A stretch of 64,000 nucleotides of DNA from positions 196,089,174-196,153,173 of the forward strand of contig NC_079147.1 in assembly GCF_945859685.1 (NCBI RefSeq). The letters are read 5' to 3'. The stretch's first letter is position 1; every line of letters starts with the position of its first letter. Below are positions 33,541 to 45,858 of the stretch, in pieces. A program made the position numbers and the translations under genes. The notes below the pieces were generated by a model, which saw only the letters and a program-made list of their open reading frames with translations, was not told where the DNA came from and did not search any database. This stretch comes from Eupeodes corollae (taxonomy: Eukaryota > Arthropoda > Insecta > Diptera > Syrphidae).

Positions 33541-34188
33541 CGAAACTTAAATGGCTGAACTAGAAGAGGTTGGGGTCACAACAATTTCTGGCAGATTTGT
33601 AAAAGGATAAACTTTCTCTTGAAAACTTACAAATAACATTGTTTTCAAAGGATATTCCCTGTGTGGTGGATAAATTTGAATAACATGTTCCATCAGGATA
33701 TCTTAAACTGACACACATACCACAGTCTCTAAATCCACATTGAAAATAAAACTTGAAAGATCCAATGGTAGGTCGTTACGTGAAAATGAAGTGAACTGCA
33801 CAGAGTTAGCGTTATTTGACAACTTTCTTCTTCCTGTCTGATGTACGAATAAGCTACAAAAAACACAGCGGTTCTCAAGGCCAACATAAGATAACATAAA
33901 ATAACAGCCATGAAAAGTTGAATATTTTGGATGTGTCCCACCAAAAGAAGGTACGATAGATATTTCAATGATCCCTCACTTTACCCAGAAATATGAAGCT
34001 TTCATTCGAAACCCAAATTTGATATCGATTCCCAATTTTTTTTAACTGGGTCCTTAAAAAAATTACCCATATTACGTTTAATTGAGTAGCAATTTGCTTT
34101 TTCTGATTTCCCAACATCAATTGCACACATAGCTGATGTGTGTGGTCACTTAACTTTGCATAAATTAAAATCGACGATTCTCAATTTT
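33541..34188. other. unassigned sequence upstream of the piggyBac-like relic
   Basis: Minus-strand frames 33703-33897 and 33729-33968 overlap and are not recognised. They could be part of the piggyBac N-terminal region or neighbouring non-coding sequence. Confidence 0.3.
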
Positions 34189-34284
34189 AGCTCATTTATT
34201 GGAGGCGATGCAGCTGGGGGCGGTGTGGCTGCAGCTGGCGGTGGACTAAATCTCCCGCAAAGAACATTCAGTCTATGCAAATGA
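34189..34284. other. GC-rich islet, possible exon fragment
   Basis: About 95 bases of GC-rich sequence in AT-rich surroundings. On plus, after an AG at 34188, the frame reads SFIGGDAAGGGVAAAGGGLN and LPQRTFSLCK then a stop. On minus it reads GRFSPPPAAATPPPAASPPI followed by NELKLRIVDFNL. Either could be an exon end; the internal near-repeat of GCAGCTG and GGCGGTG also allows a simple repeat. Confidence 0.3.
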
Positions 34285-36229
34285 ATTGCTAGTACCTATA
34301 CTTGTACGTATTTATTAGTGTCTAATCAACGGTATATTGGTGAATGGTTTGATTCGCGATATTTCAACCCCAAATTGATTATATCCACTTTCGATGATTC
34401 GATATCCCACAGAAGCCCGAATATACAGACTTCTAACTTTAATATAGTTAAATAAACCACCTTCAGGACCTCACAGGTGGTATATTTGATATATGTATGT
34501 AAATTTTTGATATTTGTGCTGGTTTATATTTTCAGCTTGTGTTTGTTTTAAAAAAAGGATACAAATTCAAAATTTAGAAAACATAGTCCGTTGGTTCTGG
34601 CCCGTAAGGGTTGAAATAGTTTATCATTTTTCGAAGGATGTGACTCTGCAGACACTGTGTTTTATAGAACTAACATTTTACGTGCGTGTACGTAAGTTCA
34701 TACTATCACCATGATGAGGCAGAAAAGTTCTGTTAAACACAAAGGCGTGAAACTAGATTCCATTCATTTGGATCCTTGATTTTACGAGTATGTTATATGA
34801 ATTTATGGGTTTCATATAAATGGGGGGATAATATTATGGTGATGGTTTCTGCATGAGTGTGTGAGCGTATGTGGAGGTCCTTGCCATGGAATGGATATTA
34901 AATTCCATTGGCTTACCCATGAAATTAGCCAGCAAATTGAGTCAAATTACGTGCGGTAGGTGTTTATAATCATCAGCAGAATATGCTAGAGACTAAATAT
35001 ATGAAGAGGCGAATATACTTGGTATAGTGCGACATGCGGTACTTATAACGCAAGCTAAGGCAAGCGTTTTTTCATGCGACCAACACGACGAGTATGCATA
35101 CATGATGGCGGACGATAGGCCATCTCAGCCCGAACTTAATTATATGCGAAACACATATTCTCTTGAGGAACATTATGACGGTCGGGATATATACATATGT
35201 ATGTATGTGAAGTAGAAAGGACGTTTTAGTAATTAGAGGAGAGGTAAGGGCAGGATATATCGAAGGACATTATATTCTGATATCCCTTGCTCTTGTATAT
35301 GTATAGAAACTTGCTTTGTTTCATGGGTATATGGAGTAAATTGTATGATTAAGAGTTATAGACGTGTGGCATGGTAAACGGTGCGTAGAATATGGACACG
35401 ATTAAGTGAGTTTACGCAAACAATTGATGCTTTTTGATTATTGCAGGCTAAATGCAGTGATGAAAAGGATATTATATGAACGTGTGTTAGTGTGTTTGCT
35501 ATACGCATTTAACACATACTTAGAAAATATATAGAGCGTAACTAAATGAGCTACTAAAATATTGGTTTAGATTAATTTACCTATGAGATTGTGAAATATT
35601 CTAAATGGGACACTGTGGCGTATGTGGAACATTTTAATGAGAATAATTTTAAATTAAAATATAATAAAGCAACGGGTCTAGAAATTCACTAAAAACGTTC
35701 AAAATGTTACGAACACTTTATGACTTTATATTATACAAACAAAAATTGATAAGTATTGTGGTTTTGGTATTATAATTAATAACAAAATAATGGGAGGGAA
35801 TATATTGAATGTGTTTATGATTTTAGATCTATATTTTGATCTATTTTTTAAGTAAAAAACAAAAAGTAATTGAATTGGGGAATTTAAACTTCAACTAGAA
35901 ATTGTTGTCATTAAAAAAACAATATCACAAACAAAAATAAAAGAGATGCTCAACAAGCTCGCATTGTTTTCAAAAAAAAAAATACGGAATACATTTCTCT
36001 GAATGAAGTACTTACGAGAACTTAAACTTAATAAGTAAACGTTTTATCAGAATTTAGAAGAAGGAAACTTTTATTTCTATTTTGAGTAAAAATTCAAAAT
36101 AAACCTTTTTAAAAAATTCTAATTGTTTATTTTTAATAGTTTTATAGGTAATTATGCAATAGTTTGATATGATATTTCAGAAAAATTATTGTTCGTCAGT
36201 CCTTCTTGAAAATATATGCATTTTGTTTA
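34285..36229. other. AT-rich intergenic sequence
   Basis: No gene supported. The 62-residue plus-strand frame at 35027-35215 (with MMADDRPSQPELNYMRNTYS) has a protein-like composition but no recognisable motif. Confidence 0.35.
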
Positions 36230-37170
36230 ACTTCAAGTTTTAACGTTTTTGAATCTGATATCCGGGTTAATTTTGTTTTCGATAATTTTCCTCATTTTCA
36301 TAAATAGTCTTCTGTCTGCTAATTCTAATCCAATACATTGTTTCAGTGACGATAGCAATTTTAGCTTTTTATATTCGTTTTTTTCGGATGTGGAACTGCA
36401 ACTGAAAAATATGATAAGCTCATTAAATTCCAACCTACACAGCATTGTACAATGAGGAATAAGAAACTGTATGGAATTTAATGCTTCGATAATCATATGC
36501 TGTCTTGTATCGTCAAAGCGAGATATACCCTCCTTGCCACTATCTATGAGTGGCACTTGCATCAACGAAACTGAAAATCTCGACATCCTCCGAAGGTATA
36601 AATACCTTTTATGGAGTGGTCACATTCGTGATGTCATCACACATGCAAGAAGATGTTTAGATTTTTTGAGAAAACGCAAAAAATGTTTCACTCTCCGTCA
36701 ATCTACAAAACTTTTATAAGTCCGAAATTTGACAAAAAAAACTCTTATCTCTGGGCTGGTGCTCCAGTCACTTATTTAAGCCTTTTTGACAGTATTCAAA
36801 GAAGAGCTTTTGAAATGATTGGTGACATTAACATCATCAGCTTGATAACGTCACTGGAACATTATCGTAAGGTTTATTGTCTTACCCTTTTTTGCCGCTT
36901 TTTAATGGACTATGCTCATTTGAAATTGCCAGTTGCATTCCTTACCTTAAACAATTTAACCGTAACACCCGGTCTTCTAGGAATGCTCATCAGTTTACCC
37001 TTAAGCCCAATTTCGGCTGTACTATGAAGTGCGGAGATTCAGTTTTTAGCCGTACGTGAATGGTGAATACCTTGCCACACTCTATCTTTCTCTACCATTG
37101 CAGTGTTCAAGAGTTCACAAATGATATTTTATTTGGAATTTCAAATCCACTCCATTGATTCGCTTTAAAG
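36230..37170 (+). mobile_element. CR1/Jockey-like LINE fragment (family C), RT 3' half and C-terminus
   Basis: Plus strand: LIFINSLLSANSNPIHCFSD (FADD decayed to FSDD), LQLKNMISSLNSNLHSIV, then DIPSLPLSMSGTCINETENL, RRCLDFLRKRKKCFTLRQ, FISPKFDKKNSYLWAGAP, SLFDSIQRRAFEMIGDINII and SLEHYRKVYCLTLFCRFL, continuing in another frame with CIPYLKQFNRNTRSSRNAHQ and GDSVFSRT to about 37060 and weaker matches to 37170. The order is identical to the 26.66-27.47 kb fragment. Inactive. Confidence 0.83.
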
Positions 37171-37399
37171 ATAGTATCCTCAATTTTCTACATTCGTTCT
37201 TTTAAGGTAATTAAATTATCTCACATTGACAGTATTGTCCAAAGAAAATAAAAAAACCGGGTGGTTTGTCACAAAAGCGTAACGTTCTTAACGGAGCCTA
37301 GTATAGTGTGTTAAAGCTTATAAATCCAAAAAAACTGACATAATTAGTTAGCTGCTATTGAACACGGCTACAGTTAAGGCAGTGCTCATAAGTGGATCA
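37171..37399. other. AT-rich spacer
   Basis: No feature seen. Confidence 0.4.
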
Positions 37400-37640
37400 T
37401 ACCTGGATGCTTAGCAAAACGCCTTTCGAATTCTAAGTTGCGTTCGAGAGAAAGGTCTGACGAAGAATTGTTAACCCCGTATGTGAAGAAGGACGATTCC
37501 GGAGATGCTAAAACCATGAACTGTATGCAATCTACATGAAATTAGATGTCGTGACAAAAATTATGCCCAAAAGACTCCGGTTGGCCGGACACATACCTCC
37601 TTTAACGAAGAGGAAAACCCTTTGTAATACATTTTATCCA
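37400..37640 (+). mobile_element. RTE-like LINE C-terminal fragment
   Basis: Broken frames read FERKVRRRIVNPVCEEGRF-like sequence, then NHELYAIYMKLDVVTKI (with a frame change) and MPKRLRLAGHIPPL, matching the C-terminal region of RTE proteins (VLR...GP...G...RWN.EL..LY... RLRW.GH..R). It is more diverged than the three GC-rich RTE copies and seems to be a different family. Confidence 0.65.
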
Positions 37641-37929
37641 TCCTCCTTAGCCTTAAATACTGAAACTTGCTATCATAATATAAAAATAAGTAATTACTTT
37701 GCATTAAATTTTAAAAAATAATTCCGACAAACGTCTTTTAAACTGTATCTTATATATTTTGAGTATTTAATGAATTTTTACAGCCAGTGACAAGAAATTT
37801 TCTCAACTTAATGATGAGTTCGCTCAGTGCCCTGATGCCGTTTCCTTCCTGCCGTTTTTCTAAAATATTTTCATGTTCTCTTTTGAATGCTCTATGTTTT
37901 ATTTATCATTATCTTAAAGAATATTTCCT
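37641..37929. other. AT-rich spacer
   Basis: No feature seen. Confidence 0.4.
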
Positions 37930-38995
37930 AAAATATGGAAAACATCTTTTATAACTCCAATTCACAAGATGGAACCAAAAGGAGAAATGATAAACTGTCG
38001 ACCAATTGCTTAATTTTCTCATACCCTAAATATTCTACCTAAAACTCTTCATCTATGTTGCAAATCTCTTATTATCCAAGCACTGCACGGTTTGTTAAAT
38101 AACAGATCTACCAACACAAACCTTTTATAGTTAGTTTTATTTACTCTAAGAGCCTTAGAAAAAGTAAATAGAGTTGAAATAGTCTCCTTTGACTTCAGCA
38201 AAGCATTTGACAAAATTTAACATTATTTTATAGCCTTCAAATTCTTCATGAATATGATATCCAATCTAGATCCACACGTTCCAATCCTATTCTGGTGTCC
38301 CCCAAGATAGTCATTTAGGCCCTCTCCTCTTTATCCTAATAATTATTGACGTTGACATGGTCATTTACCAATGTGAAATATCACTTGAGCTAATTATACG
38401 AAATTTTTCAATATCATTGCAACTTATGAAAACATTTCTTCTCCAAACAGATCTCGACAAGTTTCAACCTGGTGTACCACAAGTTGCTAAGAGTGCAATA
38501 TTAGGAAATGCGTAAACGCATTAAAACTGCTTGCCGTCATTACTTTCGTCATAATCATCTCATACAGATACTAGGAAACATAAGGAATCTCGGCTTTTTA
38601 TGTGCCGGTGAACTGGAATTTCTACTTCACATTGAAGAAATTCATAAGGCTAAGTTTTCATCAGGTTTTGTTAAAAGGTTGTGGAAGGAATTGTTTAACT
38701 CTTTACATGATGTTTTTCCGACTTCTACTTGAATATGTGTCTCAGGTTTGGTCCCCATATCAAGTTATACACCTATGAGGAATGGAATGTATTCAACGAA
38801 AATTCCTTCGTTTTGTACTTTATTATCTAATTAATGTCTTGAACGGAGAACTCTATAATTTATATTGAACATATGAACCATTTCTATCTTTCAAACAATT
38901 GAGTAGAATCAGTTTACCTAAAAGACTTAAGAAGTGCAATGCCGGACCTTCTTCTGAGTTCAAAAATCATTGTTTTCTTAGACGCACTAAATAAG
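37930..38995 (+). mobile_element. CR1/Jockey-like LINE relic
   Basis: Strongly decayed RT: TSFITPIHKMEPKGEMINCR then PIA (37950-38010), NNRSTNTNLL, motif A as IVSFDFSKAFDKI (38180-38220). The C-terminal part has MRKRIKTACRHYFRHNHLIQ (38508-), then LEYVSQVWSPYQVIH, GMECIQRKFLRFVLYYL and LSRISLPKRLKKC to about 38940. Many stops. Confidence 0.75.
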
Positions 38996-39049
38996 TGCGG
39001 AATGCTTTTCCCGGCTAATTTTTTTAAGTTCATTGCAATGTGAAGACAT

Positions 39050-39275
39050 TCAAAAGCTTATCAACGACTTTTAAACGGCTTATCAACGGCTTTTAACATG
39101 TTTACAGCTGCTTCTAACCGGTTTATCAGCGGCTTCTAACTGGCTTATCAACGGTTTCTAACCGGCTTATCACCGGATTCTAACCGGCTTATCAATGTCT
39201 TTTAACCGGTTTATCAAAAGCTTCTAACCGGCTTATTAACGACTTTTAACCAGCTCATCAACACTTTTTAACAAC
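39050..39275 (+). repeat. minisatellite, 21-22-bp unit, about ten copies
   Basis: Consensus roughly CGGCTTATCAACGGCTTCTA plus AC, repeated head to tail with substitutions (for example GGCTTATCAACGGTTTCTAA, GGCTTATCACCGGATTCTAA, GGTTTATCAGCGGCTTCTAA). Copies at both ends are the most diverged. Confidence 0.88.
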
Positions 39276-39554
39276 TTTTTTCCGACTTATTTTTTTTGGT
39301 AGAAGCAAGATCCCTTACAATTGGTGGGCCGGAGTCTTGGTTATATTACGGTCAATTTTACCTTTTATTAAGATTTCCTTTTTTTTTAAGTATTACTTTA
39401 CTTTCTTCCGTCCTTTTTTAGTAATGGATGGCCTCCTTACATTATCCACCTGATTGCTTTTAATAACGGTGAAATAATATGTTTTTGATTTCATCATCAA
39501 GTCAATATTTAGCCTATTCCTCGCCGTGTACATGAACTCGGCCTTTCGCAGGCA

Positions 39555-39960
39555 AGGAGCGCTACATAACTAGTATTATGCCCCAAATTGAAACGTATGG
39601 ACCTAGACGACATGTGGTTCCAGCAGGACGGTGCTACGTGCCACACAGCAAAAACACCACGATTGACATTTTGCATGAACTATTGGAGAGTAAGGTTATC
39701 TCTCGCAGGGGTGATGTGAACTGACCACCCAGGTCGTGCGATTTGACCACGCTAGACTTCTTCCTGTATTGTTTCTTAAAGTCGCCATTCTGTGCAAATA
39801 AACCACAATCGATCCCTAAAGGTGAACATAGCACAGTCCATCGTTCAAACTCAGCCTAATCTATGCGGAAGAGTCATTGAAAATTGGACCGCTCGGATCC
39901 GTTCCACCGTAAGAAGCCGAGGCGGAAATTTGAATGATGTTATATTCCACACTTAATGGC
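39555..39960 (+). pseudogene. mariner-like (IS630/Tc1/mariner superfamily) transposase relic, C-terminal half
   Basis: A DDE transposase that would cut and paste a TA-flanked element. Frame 1 reads MDLDDMWFQQDGATCHTAK with the second catalytic Asp. After a frameshift it continues TIDILHELLESKVISRRGDV and N, stop, PPRSCDLTTLDFFL with the third catalytic Asp; later, in frame 1 again, CGRVIENWTARIRSTVRSRG and GNLNDVIFHT, the end of the protein. The N-terminal DNA-binding half is absent. A relic of the other half of the same kind of transposase lies at 63.54-63.92 kb (-). Confidence 0.85.
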
Positions 39961-42900
39961 TTATATGCGCCTTTGTTAATATCTCACACACAGCTTGTTT
40001 TATTCTATTCCAACATCTACCTGCCCTTATTGAAAAACCTGTTAGCTTAAACTAAGCGAAATAAATGAGGGTTATGCCCTGGCGACGCTAGGGTAATGGG
40101 CGTAGACCAGGACGTTCGCCCAAAGTCTTGGGGTGCTAAACTAAATGGACTTGCGATTGTGATAAATTAAGAAATTTGGTGTATGAGGTCAGTACTAGAT
40201 TCCGATTGCCAGGACGATGATGTTGACGGTATGAGCAAATATTTGACATCGTCAAAAATACTGCCACATCTTTAGGTTTTTTTTTGTAGTATTTCCACTC
40301 TTAATGTGGCTGTATTTTATCTGAAACATGAGTACAATTTTCATATTTAGACATGTGCTCCAATTATTATAGGGAAAAGATGAAGCATTTCATAAAATTC
40401 AATACTAATACTCGTACTTCTTAGAACACTTATCAGTTTGCTCTAAGGTATCTAGAAGCCCAATTTCGGAAAGCGCTACGTATATTTTGTCGTGAATATT
40501 TGGTTGTTTTGGTGAGACCAAGAATTTGCAGCTTTAAGTTTTACACAAATGTTAAATGTGTCCACAAAAAAAACACCACGATTAGAGCTTTCGTAAAATC
40601 TCCCTTTTTTCATAGAACTATTAATTTTGATATTCATGCTAAGCTGAACTTTTAAAATACTACCTTAGTCGTTTATATTGATAACAATAAAAAATCAAGT
40701 ACGATTTCCCCCCGCATTTATAACAACTTATCTTCAAAAAACTTTAATTTCCTCTTTTATAACATCATCAGAAAACTGCCATCAACTTTCTTCTTACCAA
40801 AATCAAAATCAACAATACGTTACACACATTTTCTGCAAAAGAAAAAAAACTCCATATTTACACTCTTAACCCCGTCATTTTCATTCTCATTCGAAAAAAA
40901 AGTAAATTTTAAAAATTCCTCTCACATTTGCATCTGACAAGAAGTTTGTTAGGAATGTAAATTTTCTACAGCCAGCCGTTTCCATATCTATCGTCCTCGT
41001 CGTCATATTCGTCGTCAGTTGTCCTTAGTCATCGTTCCTGTTCGTTACTTAAATAATTTCTCATCTCAAAACCAAAAAAAGGACCTCTCTGCATAAAACG
41101 AAGAAGAACAAGACAAATGAACTTAATAAAACACTAACATCAAAAAATAGCAAAAAAAACAAAAAATTAACATCAAACGCACCCAGATCCTTGTACAGGC
41201 ATTTTGAACAGAAAGCAGCAAGTTTGATGGTGTTGCAGAAAAAATAAAAGAAAGTGTGGTTTTAAGAATCTCTGATGGTAATGGCAAGGAAAATTCAACA
41301 ACTGACAGCTTGACAAAAAAAAAACAGTACAATATGCGATTCAAGGATGAAGGATAAAGATCCTTGAAATGTGTTTTTTTTTCTCTATACATTTTGATTT
41401 CATGTAAGGAAAAATAAAAACAAAAAGTAAAAAAACAGTTTCACGTAGAATTGACACTATTTTAAGGATATTTTTTGGTACCCTCATGCACCTAGCTTAA
41501 CCTTTTCGACTACTTTCTCTTCCTCTCTGGTACTTCTTAATTACTCCGTATCCTTGCAGAGTTATTTTTGAAGAAAATATAAATTTGAGAACAAAAATAC
41601 AAGAACTCTTCACATTCATAAGTGGATAGGGAAAGTTTGTGCTGCTCCTTCGACTTCAAAACTCCATAACCATAAAGTTTTAGCAAATTTTACAAGAGTA
41701 TATACCTTGGAATATACGTAGGTACATTTCATCTTTAAGGACATGACACAGCAATACCTACATACATACTGACTGCGTATATAGCGTATCGTGTGTAGGA
41801 GGTGTATGGAAGTAATTTGTTAAAAAGTTTCCTCCCAGCTAGCATCTCGTTTTTCCTCTCTAAATTTAGCTTAGGACCAGAACAAAAATATAAAAAAAAC
41901 ACGAAAACACGCAACACTGCAAGGACATCATCACATACGAGTTTCATATTTATCCTTCCTAGAAATCTAGAGAGGGCAAAAGTTTCAGTTTAGCTCGAAA
42001 ATAATTTCATATATCCACACACAGCACTCTAGTACCTTCAGTAGTTGAGAAAGAGAGTAAGAGACGGTATAACATGACCAAGAATAGAACTTGATCCAGA
42101 ACGCCAGGACTATACGTAGGACCAACAAAAAGGACCATACAACCATCATACATTCACGTCGTACATCGCCTTTGCCTCATGGCTGACTCTAGCTGACTCT
42201 AATGTACTCAAGGAATGTGCAACTGGAAACTATACTACTTTAAGCAAGACAGAGAGAGAAAGTGGCAAAAGTGGAGACTGGAGATCCTTTATTTTTGTTA
42301 CTTAATTTTATTTTTCTTCCTTGTAGTGTGTATGTTTGTGTTTTTGACATTTGCAAGGATATTAAAGTGCTCCTTGGTGCAAGAAGTAAGTAAGCAAGCA
42401 CAGAAAAAAAAAAAACACAACACACGTTCGCATATCCTACAATTATTCGCTATCTCACTTTTTCACTTTTGTTTGATCTTTGGGGCGGAAGGGCTAACAT
42501 AAGAGTCTCTTGCATTGCACCCACATTTATGTTGTCTCAAATTGGTTGCATGAAGAACATTTTTAAGAACGAAAACTGGTTACAAAATTTTCATTAAAAT
42601 TTAATGCAGCAATGTGAGAGAGAGTGATTTTTTGTAATGAGAAAATAGCTGGGGAGGGGGGGGGGGTGGGGTTGTGCAGGGTTAGCCTAGAATGTGGTAA
42701 TTTTAAGGAAAGAAACAAAGCGGAAGAATTAAAATGTAGCTGATGAAGAAAATCTTGATGACTTTTCTTTCTTCAAGACGCAGAAGGGAAGAAACAATTT
42801 CAATTTTCGGCTTCACACCGAACCCCACCCAAAGCCCCACACCTACTGAACATAGAATAAAGAGACGTTATAGTGTTAATGTACCTTGAGGAAGTTGTAT

Positions 42901-43799
42901 TCTTGTTTAATTTTTTTTGTTTTCTTTCGTTTTCGTTTTTCATTTAGTTTCCTTCGTATGTGTTTTAAGACTTAAATTTTAACACTCTTGAGTGTTAATA
43001 ATCTCAAAAAGTATGTAAGACTCTCTCCCTAGCACAACTTTGACACTTTGTTTGAGTTCATAACTTCTTCTTCTTGTTGAGAGAGTGAAGAAATGAAAAC
43101 GTTTCTTTTTTGGAAAACGAGGATTTAGGATTAAAATGTTTTTTTTTGTTTTAATTTTAAAATGTTACATGGATTTGGATCCTTTAAGAAAAGTAAGCAG
43201 ATTTAAGTAGTTTTATGGGATTTAGGGGATTATTGAAATCAAATTTTGGAATTTGTTTTTAATACAATGTAAGTACATTAAATACCTGAATTTATTTATT
43301 AAATGTGTACAGACACTCCCCCTTACGCATTTATGGCAAAGTTTTTATGTTTGTTTTCAAAACATGTAATCCTCAGAATTGACTTCTATCTGTTCTATTA
43401 ATTCAAAATAGTTTCCAAGGGCGGTCTCTTAAGTTTATCAAATAATATGAAGGCGAAGTGCATTGCCTCAGCTGGCAAATACGACGCGGGTGGTTGTGGA
43501 ACGTGTATTGAAATTGGGCGTTTTTGACACCAGATTTTACTTTTTGAAGTTCAAGTGGCCATTTAAAAGACTAACTTCAATTTTTTCTTTCTATCCGATG
43601 GAAATCTTCAAAAGACATTCAGTAAGAATCTGTACCAAGTATTGAGGAAATCGTACCATGTTCAAACTATTGGTTAATGGATGATTAATTATTAAATTCA
43701 CTTTAAAAGTGAAGTCGTAAGTGAAGAATTGGTACGACTTTCCAGTCCCTGATTGTCTGATATAGCGTTTTTTAAACTTATTTAAACATTTTAATTAGA
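39961..43799. other. AT-rich intergenic sequence
   Basis: No gene supported over this long stretch. Small features: a TCG-rich run at 40995-41025, a G-run at 42654-42677, and an AT-rich unannotated remainder. The open frames listed at 41123-41392 and 42215-42502 are AT-rich and lack motifs. Confidence 0.4.
42654..42677 (+). repeat. poly-G run with G-quadruplex potential
   Basis: GGGG, A, eleven or so G, T, GGGG in a row. Four or more G-triplets are adjacent, which is the sequence requirement for a G-quadruplex on the plus strand. Length may be affected by assembly error. Confidence 0.8.
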
Positions 43800-44490
43800 A
43801 TGTCATGACGTAGACCTTCAGCATTTGTATTCCTTGTACTTTGTTGGATGACATAGTATGATCAAATGGGTCTTACTTGCATACATAATATCATTATTAA
43901 AATTACAAGTTTTGTCGAAAGACACTTTGTTGCGGTACACCAACTTCTGTTCTCTGTAGTTCTGAGTAACTTTGGTTGCATGGTACTCTAGAGAGTCATA
44001 AGATCCCAATATTTCGTAGTATTGCCTAAGATTTGTGCTTTCGCTGAAAGTGCCAAACTTTTCAAAACTTTCTAAATTCAAATTGATGGTTCGGAATTAG
44101 TCGTCTTTCTTCCATGATTTTGTTGAGTCTTCCCAGTGACAGTTGTTACTTCTGTTGGTCTCTTTTCTTGTTTAGTTATGACAATGATTTCTTCAATTTT
44201 CCGATTCTGTGGTATGTATGATAGCTTTAGGAATGATTTTATTATAAACTGCAGGTTTTTGAATCCTGTTGGTAACATGTTTTTCAAAACCTGAGAAGTG
44301 ATAAGATCGTGCTCTGGTAATTTTTTGCTAGAAGGTTTCTTACTTCTTTGAGCGTGGAAAAGGGAGTTCAAATTTGTAGTGCCTATCGTAAAGGATCTTA
44401 AATGTATTTATCATGAATGGTTAAAAAACATTAGAGTGAGATATTTAGAAAAGAAACGAGCTTTTTGTTTTGGATTTTCCATCCATTTAT
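43800..44490 (-). mobile_element. Jockey-clade LINE ORF2 relic
   Basis: Minus strand: WMENPKQKARFFSKYLTLMF (about 44470-44410), then KKPSSKKLPEHDLITSQVLK, PTGFKNLQFIIKSFLKLSYI, PQNRKIEEIIVITKQEKRPT and EVTT, the fingers region before SYRPISLLP of Jockey RTs. At 43965-43935 a different frame gives VGVPQQSVFRQNL, a decayed motif B. Motif A is not recovered and is probably deleted between 44080 and 43970. The 97-residue plus-strand frame at 44379-44672 is a shadow. Confidence 0.75.
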
Positions 44491-44939
44491 CATTTTTGGA
44501 TTTCATGGGTGACCTTTGCGGTTTACATAATGAGTATTTGGTCAAAATAACCAATCATCAGACTTCTCGGAAATGTTCTTCGTTGATCATTTTGGAACTC
44601 ACTGTTTCTTTTTTTTTAATACGTTCCTCCGAGGTAAAAACAAGACTCATTATTAAAGATGACTTTCCATGAAAGCTCGGATCATTTTAATGTATTTCAA
44701 GGCGAAGATATAAAGCTTTTAGTGATCGTCTGATTCCATGGATACAGAATTATTATTTTTCGCCAACACTAAAGGCTACAACTGGAATTTTATCCTTTAT
44801 TCTTAAGTGATGCACATGATTTCGATATTTCACATTTTCACATGTTTTTCAAACTATTAAAATTTTTGACTCAGTTTTACTATTACTCGACAAAAAAATG
44901 TTGAACGACGAATCAAAAAGTGAGTCTTTGGAGATTCCA
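44491..44939. other. AT-rich spacer
   Basis: No feature seen. Confidence 0.4.
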
Positions 44940-45042
44940 TAAGGTTAAGTTATAGTGGCTGTCCAAGATGGAAACGGACACACTTAGGCCAGTTTAATGG
45001 CCCATTGTGATACCACATGAATCTTGAGGCTTCCTCCTAAGC

Positions 45043-45390
45043 TCAATGGAACCAGTTAAAGTCCCTTACGAAACGTGAGAGGCTGATTATACCGATATGA
45101 TTTAGATCGTTTAGATCGTTAAAGAAGAATTCTCCTAGGTAGTTCTTGCGTTTTCGAGCTGGAGCAGGGCATGTGCAGAGAAGATGAAGAAGCGTTTCTT
45201 CCTCTTCCTCGTCCATACAGCTTCTGCAAAAGTCATTTGAGAATACGCCTAGTCTCGTAGCGTGCTTTCCTATTAGACTGTGTCCGGTTATGACACCTAT
45301 TATCGAGCTTATATGCGATCTGCTTAGAGAGAGCAAGCACCTTGAACGTTTTAAATCCAGTGTTGGCCAAACTTTTTCGTGACTTGACAC
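45043..45390 (-). pseudogene. LOA copy 1 C-terminal Cys/His region
   Basis: ITGHSLIGKHATRLGVFSND is followed by CRSCMDEEEEETLLHLLCTC with P and A: a C-x2-C...H-x4-C zinc-binding arrangement usual at the C-terminus of RNase H-bearing I-superfamily LINEs. It ends at WFH and a stop at 45043. Confidence 0.85.
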
Positions 45391-45402
45391 TTGATGATGT
45401 TG

Positions 45403-45858
45403 TTATACCTTGTTACCTGCGCTCCTCACAGCGTCTTGCATTAGCAGCAGTTTACAAAGAGCGATTGGTATTTGTGCCAAACGTGGTAGGATGGGCTGCA
45501 CTGTACCGTTCCTGGCGAGTTCATCTGCCTTACAGTTACCTGTAATGTCTCTATGGCCCGGCACCCAGCAAAGGTGAATATTAAACTGTTGCGCCATCTC
45601 CATTAGAGATGATCGACAGTTATGGACTGTTATAGAGTTTGTAGAGACAGAGTCCAGAGATTTGATAGCGGCCTGGCTGTCAGAGAAAATATGGATATCA
45701 GATGTTGATATCACGTTTTCTTTGAGCAAAAACAAGACTTCTTTTATCGCCATCCCCAAGAATATCCTATCCTCCCAAAAAGATCTGGTAGGTATAGAAA
45801 TCTGGAAATTTCTGTCGAATTATAGTTGGGGGATGGTGTAGTCTGTGTGCTTTGGAAT
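45403..45858 (-). pseudogene. LOA copy 1 RNase H domain, N-terminal motif missing
   Basis: Would degrade the RNA of the RNA-DNA hybrid. Visible: DIHIFSDSQAAIKSLDSVST (catalytic Asp), FNIHLCWVPGHRDITGNCKA with DELA (last catalytic Asp). The first motif (TDGSK) and the Glu of the QAE motif are lost, between about 45790 and 45760. Copy 2 lacks the TDGSK motif too, at almost the same point. Confidence 0.85.

Noticed and set aside
44379..44672. 97-residue plus-strand frame
   Set aside because: It overlaps the Jockey-clade relic read on the minus strand (WMENPKQKARFFSKYL) and has no motif of its own.
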